Below, in pieces: positions 54,378 through 64,000 of a stretch of 64,000 nt of DNA. This DNA is from Pictodentalium vernedei (taxonomy: Eukaryota; Mollusca; Scaphopoda; Dentaliida; Dentaliidae). A model generated the notes under the pieces. The model was not told the DNA's origin, ran no database searches, and saw only the letters and a list, made by a program, of their open reading frames with translations. The position numbers and the translations under genes are program-made. The stretch lies in the NCBI GenBank assembly GCA_031216915.1, contig CM062296.1, forward strand, positions 65,006,148 to 65,070,147, in the 5' to 3' direction. Each line of letters opens with the position of its first letter. The stretch's first letter is position 1.

Positions 54378-56905
54378 CTAGAAGCACGTGACAGAATAGC
54401 TGTAGCTGGTACTAATGGTACAATGAAGTAAAGGAACACAACTATAAGGGTGGTAGAAGACTAGTATTGGGTGATTAGAGAAGCACGTGACAGAATAGAT
54501 GTAGCTGGTACTAATGGTACAATGCAGTAAAGGAATACGACTATAAGGGTGGTAGAAGACTAGTATTGGGTGACTAGAAGCACGTGACAGAATAGCAGTG
54601 GCTGGTACTAATGGTACAAAGCAGTAAAGGAACACAACAATAAGGGTGGTAGAAGACTAGTATTGGGTGACTAGAAGCACGTGACAGAAGAGTTGTAGCT
54701 GGTACTAATGGTACAATGCAGTAAAGGAACACAACTATAAGGGTGGAAGAAGACTAGTATTGGGTGATTAGAAGCACGTGACAGAATAGTTGTAGCTGGT
54801 ACTAATGGTACAAAGCAGTAAAGGAACACAACTATAAGAGTGGTAGAAGACTAGTATTGGGTGACTAGAAGCACGTGATAGAATAGTTGTAGCTGATACT
54901 AATGGTACAATGAAGTAAAGGAACACAACTATAAGGGTGGTAGAAGACTAGTATTGGGTGACTAGAAGCACGTGACAGAATAGTTGTAGCTGATACTAAT
55001 GGTACAATGAAGTAAAGGAACACAACTATAAGGGTGGTAGAAGACTAGTATTGGGTGATTAGAGAAGCACGTGACAGAATAGATGTAGCTGGTACTAATG
55101 GTACAATGCTGTAAAGGAATACAACTATAAGGGTGGTAGAAGACTAGTATTGGGTGACTAGAAGCACGTGACAGAATAGCAGTGGCTGGTACTAACGGTA
55201 CAAAGCAGTAAAGGAACACAACTATAAGGGTGGTAGAAAACTAGTATTGGGTGACTAGAAGCACGTGACAGAATAGTTGTAGCTGGTTCTAATGGTACAA
55301 TGCAGTAAAGGAACACAACTATAAGGGTGGTAGAAGACTAGTATTGGGTGATTAGAAGCAAGTGACAGAATAGCTGTAGCTGGTACTAATGGTACAATGC
55401 AGTAAAGGAACACAACTATAAGGGTGGTAGAAGACTAGTATTGGGTGACTAGAAGCACGTGACAGAATAGTTGTAGCTGGTACTAATGGTACAATGCAGT
55501 AAAGGAACACAACTATAAGGGTGGTAGAAGACTAGTATTGGGTGATTAGAAGCACGTGACAGAATAGTTGTAGCTGGTACTAATGGTACAATGCAGTAAA
55601 GGAACACAACTATAAGGGTGGTAGAAGACTAGTATTGGGTGATTAGAGAAGCACCTGACAGAATAGATGTAGCTGGTACTAATGGTACAATGCAGTAAAG
55701 GAACACAACTATAAGGGTGGTAGAAGACTAGTATTGGGTGATTAGAAGCACGTGACAGAATACTTGCAGCTGGTACTAATGGTACAATGCAGTAAAGGAA
55801 CACAACTATAAGGGTGGTAGAAGACTGGTTTTGGGTGACTAGAAGCACGTGACAGAATAGTTGTAGCTGGTCCTAATGGTACAATGCAGGAAAGGAACAC
55901 AACTATAAGGGTGGTAGTAGGCTAGTATTGGGTGATTAGAAGCACGTGACAGAATAGTTGTAGCTGATACTAATGGTACAATGCAGTAAAGGAACACAAC
56001 TATAAGGGTGGTAGAAGACTAGTATTGGGTGATTAGAAGCACGTGACAGAATAGTTGTAGCTGGTACTAATGGTACAAAGCAGTAAAGGAACACAACTAT
56101 AAGGGTGGTAGAAGACTAGTATTGGGTGATTAGAAGCACGTGACAGAATAGTTGTAGCTGGTACTAATGGTACAATGCAGTAAAGGAACACAACTATAAG
56201 GGTGGTAGAAGACTAGTATTGGGTGATTAGAAGCACGTGACCGAATAGTTTTAGCTTATACTAATGGTACAATGCAGTAAAGGAACACAACTATAAGGGT
56301 GGTAGAAGACTAGTATTGGGTGATTAGAAGCACGTGACAGAATAGTTGTAGCTGGTACTAATGGTACAATGCAGTAAAGGAACACAACTATAAGGGTGGT
56401 AGAAGACTAGTATTGGGTGACTAGAAGCACGTGACAGAATAGTTGTAGCTGGTACTAATGGTACAATGCAGTAAAGGAACACAACCATAAGGGTGGTAGA
56501 AGACTAGTATTGGGTGATTAGAAGCACGTGACAGAATAGTTGTAGCTGATACTAATGGTACAATGCAGTAAAGGAACAAAACTGTAAGGGTGGTAGAAGA
56601 CTAGTATTGGGTGATTAGAAGCACGTGACAGAATAGTTATAGCTGGTACAAAGGGTACAAAACAGTAAAGGAGCACAACTATAAGGGTGGTAGAAGACTA
56701 GTATTGGGTGACTAGAAGCACGTGACAGAATAGTTGTAGCTGGTACTAATGGTACAATGTAGTAAAGGAACACAACTGTAAGTGTGGTAGAAGACTAGTA
56801 TTGGGTGACTAGAAGCACGTGACAGAATAGTTGTAGCTGGTACTAATGGTACAATGCAGTAAAGGAACACAACTATAAGGGTGGTAGAAGACTAGTATTG
56901 GGTGA
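54378..56905. repeat. Higher-order block C, 26 monomers, 2528 bp
   Basis: Same length and monomer order as A and B. It has its own variants shared with D, for example TACAATGCTGTAAAGG (near 55104), CGTGATAGAATAG (54875) and TTAGAAGCACGTGACCG (56226). It is separated from B by ten monomers (53407-54377). Confidence 0.88.
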
Positions 56906-57682
56906 CTAGAAGCACGTGACAGAATAGTTGTATCTGGTACTAATGGTACAATGCAGTAAAGGAACACAACTATAAGGGTGGTAGAAGACTAGTATTGGGT
57001 GACTAGAAGCACGTGACAGAATAGTTGTAGTTGGTACTAATGGTACAATGCAGTAAAGGAACACAACTGTAAGGGTGGTAGAAGACTCGTATTGGGTGAC
57101 TAGAAGCACGTGACAGAATAGTTGTAGCTGGTACTAATGGTACAATGCAGTAGAGGAACACAACTATAAGGGTGGTAGAAGACTTGTATTGGGTGACTGG
57201 AAGCACGTGACAGAATAGTTGTAGTTGGTACTAATGGTTCAATGCAGTAAAGGAACACAACTATAAGGGTGGTAAAAGACCTGTATTGGGTGACTAGAAG
57301 CACGTGACAGAATAGTTGTAGCTGGTACTAATGGTACAATGCAGTAAAGGAACACAACTATAAGGGTGGTAGAAGACTAGTACTGGGTGACTACAAGCAC
57401 GAGACAGAATAGTTGTAGCTGGTACTAATGGTACAATGAAGTAAAGGAACACAACTATAAGGGTGGTAGAAGACTAGTATTGGGTGATTAGAAGCACGTG
57501 ACAGAATAGTTGTAGCTGGTACTAATGGTACAAAGCAGTAAAGGAACAAAACTATAAGGGTGGTAGAAGACTAGTATTGGGTGATTAGAAGCACGTGACA
57601 GAATAGCTGTAGCTGGTACTAATGGTACAATGCAGTAAAGGAATACAACTATAAGGGTGGTAGAAGACTAGTATTTGGGTGA

Positions 57683-60307
57683 CTAGAAGCACGTGACAGA
57701 ATAGCTGTAGCTGGTACTAATGGTACAATGAAGTAAAGGAACACAACTATAAGGGTGGTAGAAGACTAGTATTGGGTGATTAGAGAAGCACGTGACAGAA
57801 TAGATGTAGCTGGTACTAATGGTACAATGCAGTAAAGGAATACGACTATAAGGGTGGTAGAAGACTAGTATTGGGTGACTAGAAGCACGTGACAGAATAG
57901 CAGTGGCTGGTACTAATGGTACAAAGCAGTAAAGGAACACAACAATAAGGGTGGTAGAAGACTAGTATTGGGTGACTAGAAGCACGTGACAGAATAGTTG
58001 TAGCTGATACTAATGGTACAATGAAGTAAAGGAACACAACTATAAGGGCGGTAGAAGACTAGTATTGGGAGACTAGAAGCACGTGACAGAATAGTTGTAG
58101 CTGGTACTAATGGTACAATGCAGTAAAGGAAAACAACTATAAGGGTGGAAGAAGACTAGTATTGGGTGATTAGAAGCACGTGACAGAATATTTGTAGCTG
58201 GTACTAATGGTACAAAGCAGTAAAGGAACACAACTATAAGAGTGGTAGAAGACTAGTATTGGGTGACTAGAAGCACGTGATAGAATAGTTGTAGCTGATA
58301 CTAATGGTACAATGAAGTAAAGGAACACAACTATAAGGGTGGTAGAAGACTAGTATTGGGTGACTAGAAGCACGTGACAGAATAGTTGTAGCTGATACTA
58401 ATGGTACAATGAAGTAAAGGAACACAACTATAAGGGTGGTAGAAGACTAGTATTGGGTGATTAGAGAAGCACGTGACAGAATAGATGTAGCTGGTACTAA
58501 TGGTACAATGCTGTAAAGGAATACAACTATAAGGGTGGTAGAAGACTAGTATTGGGTGACTAGAAGCACGTGACAGAATAGCAGTGGCTGGTACTAACGG
58601 TACAAAGCAGTAAAGGAACACAACTATAAGGGTGGTAGAAAACTAGTATTGGGTGACTAGAAGCACGTGACAGAATAGTTGTAGCTGGTTCTAATGGTAC
58701 AATGCAGTAAAGGAACACAACTATAAGGGTGGTAGAAGACTAGTATTGGGTGATTAGAAGCAAGTGACAGAATAGCTGTAGCTGGTACTAATGGTACAAT
58801 GCAGTAAAGGAACACAACTATAAGGGTGGTAGAAGACTAGTATTGGGTGACTAGAAGCACGTGACAGAATAGTTGTAGCTGGTACTAATGGTACAATGCA
58901 GTAAAGGAACACAACTATAAGGGTGGTAGAAGACTAGTATTGGGTGATTAGAAGCACGTGACAGAATAGTTGCAGCTGGTACTAATGGTACAATGCAGTA
59001 AAGGAACACAACTATAAGGGTGGTAGAAGACTAGTATTGGGTGATTAGAGAAGCACCTGGCAGAATAGATGTAGCTGGTACTAATGGTACAATGCAGTAA
59101 AGGAACACAACTATAAGGGTGGTAGAAGACTAGTATTGGGTGATTAGAAGCACGTGACAGAATACTTGCAGCTGGTACTAATGGTACAATGCAGTAAAGG
59201 AACACAACTATAAGGGTGGTAGAAGACTGGTTTTGGGTGACTAGAAGCACGTGACAGAATAGTTGTAGCTGGTCCTAATGGTACAATGCAGGAAAGGAAC
59301 ACAACTATAAGGGTGGTAGTAGGCTAGTATTGGGTGATTAGAAGCACGTGACAGAATAGTTGTAGCTGATACTAATGGTACAATGCAGTAAAGGAACACA
59401 ACTATAAGGGTGGTAGAAGACTAGTATTGGGTGATTAGAAGCACGTGACAGAATAGTTGTAGCTGGTACTAATGGTACAAAGCAGTAAAGGAACACAACT
59501 ATAAGGGTGGTAGAAGACTAGTATTGGGTGATTAGAAGCACGTGACAGAATAGTTGTAGCTGGTACTAATGGTACAATGCAGTAAAGGAACACAACTCTA
59601 AGGGTGGTAGAAGACTAGTATTGGGTGATTAGAAGCACGTGACCGAATAGTTTTAGCTTATACTAATGGTACAATGCAGTAAAGGAACACAACTATAAGG
59701 GTGGTAGAAGACTAGTATTGGGTGATTAGAAGCACGTGACAGAATAGTTGTAGCTGGTACTAATGGTACAATGCAGTAAAGGAACACAACTATAAGGGTG
59801 GTAGAAGACTAGTATTGGGTGACTAGAAGCACGTGACAGAATAGTTGTAGCTGGTACTAATGGTACAATGCAGTAAAGGAACACAACCATAAGGGTGGTA
59901 GAAGACTAGTATTGGGTGATTAGAAGCACGTGACAGAATAGTTGTAGCTGATACTAATGGTACAATGCAGTAAAGGAACAAAACTGTAAGGGTGGTAGAA
60001 GACTAGTATTGGGTGATTAGAAGCACGTGACAGAATAGTTATAGCTGGTACAAATGGTACAAAACAGTAAAGGAGCACAACTATAAGGGTGGTAGAAGAC
60101 TAGTATTGGGTGACTAGAAGCACGTGACAGAATAGTTGTAGCTGGTACTAATGGTACAATGCAGTAAAGGAACACAACTGTAAGGGTGGTAGAAGACTAG
60201 TATTGGGTGACTAGAAGCACGTGACAGAATAGTTGTAGCTGGTACTAATGGTACAATGCAGTAAAGGAACACAACTATAAGGGTGGTAGAAGACTAGTAT
60301 TGGGTGA
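57683..60307. repeat. Higher-order block D, 27 monomers, 2625 bp
   Basis: Like block C but with one additional monomer inserted in the first 700 bp (between about 57950 and 58160), shifting later markers by 97 bp. Eight monomers lie between C and D (56906-57682). After 60308 a few linker-type monomers recur, then the array is monomeric to the window end. Confidence 0.87.
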
Positions 60308-63300
60308 CTAGAAGCACGTGACAGAATAGTTGTATCTGGTACTAATGGTACAATGCAGTAAAGGAACACAACTATAAGGGTGGTAGAAGACTAGTATTGG
60401 GTGACTAGAAGCACGTGACAGAATAGTTGTAGTTGGTACTAATGGTACAATGCAGTAAAGGAACACAACTGTAAGGGTGGTAGAAGACTCGTATTGGGTG
60501 ACTAGAAGCACGTGACAGAATAGTTGTAGCTGGTACTAATGGTACAATGCAATAGAGGAACACAACTATAAGGGTGGTAGAAGACTTGTATTGGGTGACT
60601 GGAAGCACGTGACAGAATAGTTGTAGTTGGTACTAATGGTTCAATGCAGTAAAGGAACACAACTATAAGGGTGGTAAAAGACTAGTATTGGGTGACTAGA
60701 AGCACGTGACAGAATAGTTGTAGCTGGTACTAATGGTACAATGCAGTAAAGGAACACAACTATAAGGGTGGTAGAAGACTAGTATTGGGTGACTAGAAGC
60801 ACGTGACAGAATAGTTGTATATGGTACTAATGGTACAAAGGAGTAAAGGAACACAACTATAAGGGTGGTAGAAGACTAGTACTGGGTGACTAGAAGCACG
60901 AGACAGAATAGTTGTAGCTGGTACTAATGGTACAAAGCAGTAAAGGAACACAACTATAAGGGTGGTAGAAGACTAGTTTTGGGTGACTAGAAGCACGTGA
61001 CAGAATAGTTGTAGCTGGTACTAATGGTACAATGCAGTAAAGGAACACAACTATAAGGGTGGTAGAAAACTAGTATTGGGTGACTAGAAGCACGTGACAG
61101 AACAGTTGTAGCTGGTACTAATGGTACAATGCAGTAAAGGAACACAACTATAAGGGTGGTAGAAGACTAGTATTGGGTGATTAGAAGCACGTGACGGAAT
61201 AGTTGTAGCCGGTACTAATGGTACAATGAAGTAAAGGAACACAACTATAAGGGTGGTAGAAGACTAGTATTGGGTGACTAGAAGCACGAGACGGAATAGT
61301 TGTAGCTGGTACTAATGGTACAATGCAGTAAAGGAACACAACTATAAGGGTGGTAGAAGACTAGTATTGGGTGACTAGAAGCACGTGACGGAATAGTTGT
61401 AGCTGATACTAATGGTACAATGCAGTAAAGGAACACATCTATAAAGGTGGTAGAAGACTAGTATTGGGTGACTAGAAGCACGTGACAGAATAGTTGTAGC
61501 TGATACTAATGGTACAAAGCAGTAAAGGAACACAACTATAAGGGTGGTAGAAGACTAGTATTGGTTGACTAAACGCACGTGACAGAATAGTTGTAGCTGG
61601 TACTAATGGTACAAAGCAGTAAAGGAACACAACTATAAGGGTGGTAGAAGACTAGTATTGGGTGACTAGAAGCACGTGACAGAATAGTTGTAGCTGGTAC
61701 TAATGGTACAAAGCAGTAAAGGAACACAACTATAAGGGTGGTAGAAGACTAGTATTGGGTGATTAGAAGCACGTGACAGAATAGTTGTAGCTGGTACTAA
61801 TGGTACAAAGCAGTAAAGGAACACAACTATAAGGGTTGTAGAAGACTAGTATTGGGTGACTAGAAGCACGTGACAGAATAGTTGTAGTTGGTACTAATGG
61901 TACAATGCAGTAAAGGAACACAACTATAAGGGGGTAGAAGACTAGTATTGGGTGACTAGAAGCACGTGACAGAATAGTTGTAGCTGGTACTAATGGTACA
62001 ATGCAGTAAAGGAACACAACTATAAGGGTGGTAGAAGACAAGTATTGGGTGACTAGAAGCACGTGACAGAATAGTTGCAGCTGGTACTAATGGTACAATG
62101 CAGTAAAGGAACACAACTATAAGGATGGTGGAAGACTAGTATTGAGTGATTAGAAGCACGTGACGGAATAGCTGTAGCTTGTACTAATGGTACAATGCAG
62201 TAAAGGAACACAACTATAAGGGTGGTAGAAGACTAGTGTTGGGTGACTAGAAGCACGTGACAGAATAGTTGTAGTTGGTACTAATGGTACAAAGCAGTAA
62301 AGGAACACAACTATACGGGTGGTAGAAGACTTGTATTGGGTGACTAGAAGCACGTGACAGAATAGTTGTAGCTGGTACTAATGGTACCATGCAGTAAAGG
62401 AACACAACTATAAGGGTGGTAGAAGACTAGTATTGGGTGATTAGAAGCACGTGACAGAATAGTTGTAGCTGGTACTAATGGTACAATGCAGTAACGGAAC
62501 ACAACTATAAGGGTGGTAGAAGACTAGTATTGGGTGATTAGAAGCACGTGACAGAATAGTTGTAGCTGGTACTAATGGTACAATGCAGTAAAGGAACACA
62601 ACTATAAGGGTGGTAGAATACTAGTATTGGGTGATTAGAAGCACGTGACAGAATAGTTGTAGCTGGTACTAACAGTACAATGCAGTAAAGGAACGCAACT
62701 ATAAGGGTTGTAGAAGACTAGTATTGGGTGATTAGAAGCACGTGACAGAATAGTTGTAGCTGGCACTAATGGTACAAAGCAGTAAAGGGACAAAACTATA
62801 TGGGTGGTAGAAGACTAGTATTGGGTGACTAGAAGCACGTGACAGAATAGTTGTAGCTGGTACTAATGGTACAATGCAGTAAAGGAACACAACTATAAGG
62901 GTGGTAGAAGACTAGTATTGGGTGACTAGAAGCACGTGACAGAATAGTTATAGCTGGTACTAATGGCACAATGCTGTAAATGAACACAACTATAATGGTG
63001 GTAGAAGACTAGTATTGGGTGACTAGAAGCACCTGACAGAATAGTTGTAGCTGGTACTAATGGTACAATGCAGTAAAGGAACACAACTATAAGGGTGGTA
63101 GAAGACTAGTATTGGGTGATTAGAAGCACGTGACAGAATATTTTTATCTGGTACTAATGGTACAATGCAGTAAAGGAACACAACTATAAGGGTGATAGAA
63201 GACTAGTATTGGGTGATTAGAGAAGCACCTGACAGAATAGTTGTAGCTGGTACTAATGGTACAATGCAGTAAAGGAACACAACTATAAGGGTGGTAGAAG

Positions 63301-64000
63301 ACTAGTATTGGGTGATTAGAAGCACCTGACAGAATAGTTGTAGCTGGTACTAATGGTACAATGCAGTAAAGGAACACAACTATAAGGGTGGTAGACGACT
63401 AGTATTGGGTGATTAGAAGCACGTGACAGAATAGTTGTAGCTGATACTAATGGTACAATGCAGTAAAGGAACACAACTATAAGGGTGGTAGAAGACTAGT
63501 ATTGGGTGATTAGAAGCACGTGACAGAATAGTTGTAGCTGGTACTAATGGTACAGAGCAATAAAGGAACACAACTATAAGGGTGGTAGAAGACTAGTATT
63601 GGGTGATTAGAAGCACGTGACTGAATAGTTGTAGCTGGTACTAATGGTACAATGTAGTAGAGGAACACAACTATAAGGGTGGTAGAAGACTAGTATTGCG
63701 TGACTAGAAGCACGTGACAGAATAGTTGTCGCTGGTACTAATGGTACAAAGCAGTAAAGGAACACAACTATAAGGGTGGTAGAAGACTAGTATTGGGTGA
63801 TTAGAAGCACGTGACAGAATAGTTGTAGCTTGTACTAATGGTACAAAGCAGTAAAGGAACACAACTATAAGGGTGGTAGAAGACTAGTATTGGGTGATTA
63901 GAAGCACGTGACAGAATAGTTGCAGCTGGTACTAATGGTACAATGCAGTAAAGGAACACAACTATAAGGGTGGTGGAAGACTAGTATTGGGTGATTAGAA

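Larger units (their letters stand above)
47582..64000. repeat. 97-bp satellite array, about 169 monomers, continuing beyond the window
   Basis: The monomer runs GTGACAGAATAGTTGTAGCT, GGTACTAATGGTACAATGCA, GTAAAGGAACACAACTATAA, GGGTGGTAGAAGACTAGTAT, TGGGTGACTAGAAGCAC. Some monomers have a 2-bp insertion (TTAGAGAAGCAC). Nearly every monomer has CACGTG at the unit junction. Minus-strand frames of 67-100 residues with repeated peptides are frame shadows of the tandem sequence. The first 57 bases (47525-47581) look like a degenerate monomer edge. Confidence 0.97.

Noticed and set aside
48351..63377. Repeated 67-100-residue minus-strand proteins (FLYCFVPLVPA type)
   Set aside because: They arise wherever the 97-bp monomer lacks a stop in a given frame and recur with the satellite period. 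The frame changes every monomer, so they are not genes.
47582..64000. CRISPR-like array of regular repeats
   Set aside because: There are no unique spacers: the whole 97-bp monomer is repeated head to tail, and the surrounding DNA is eukaryotic repeats.

Overview
The window is AT-rich eukaryotic DNA with very few genes, crowded with transposons, palindromes and satellites. Non-LTR and DIRS/Ngaro-like retroelements, TTAA- and TA-flanked MITEs, tRNA-derived SINEs and Helentron-like elements with tandem cores suggest a marine invertebrate. A mollusc is plausible, but this is inference from repeat style only. I see no bacterial operons, CRISPR array, rRNA gene or genuine tRNA gene.

Layout. 1-7.7 kb: nested small DNA transposons, palindromes and the 3' end of a LINE split by a piggyBac-type MITE. 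7.7-9.3 kb: the only intact protein gene, an intronless-coding AMP-binding (acyl-CoA synthetase-like) enzyme on the minus strand; a 558-bp tandem duplication lies upstream of it. 10.5-14.4 kb: more MITEs, SINE pieces and palindromes. 14.6-27.4 kb: four related Helentron-like elements, two inverted and two direct. Their terminal hairpins, (CTT)n tract and core arrays of about 237-bp repeats make up most of this interval. 27.4-30.4 kb: MITEs and a 29-bp minisatellite. 30.4-35.4 kb: a nearly full-length, frame-broken Jockey-like LINE with coiled-coil/zinc-knuckle ORF1, endonuclease and reverse transcriptase, ending in four copies of a roughly 120-bp tail repeat. 35.4-38.4 kb: unassigned sequence, a microsatellite and one MITE. 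38.4-43.3 kb: a decayed DIRS/Ngaro-like element on the minus strand, interrupted by three TTAA-type MITEs and two long palindromes. 44.0-45.0 kb: a 45-bp minisatellite. 45.0-47.5 kb: SINE-like and ORF1-like debris and a hAT-like end. 47.6-64.0 kb: a 97-bp satellite (about 169 monomers, continuing past the window) containing four copies of a 26-27-monomer higher-order block.

The genes do not form a pathway. The biology here is mobile-element proliferation: at least six exactly 314-bp TA-flanked MITEs, at least eight TTAA-flanked MITEs, and satellites at several stages of homogenisation. The most unusual signals are the Helentron-like family, whose core repeat carries a cluster of nuclear-receptor-type half-sites, and the higher-order 97-bp satellite with an E-box in nearly every monomer.
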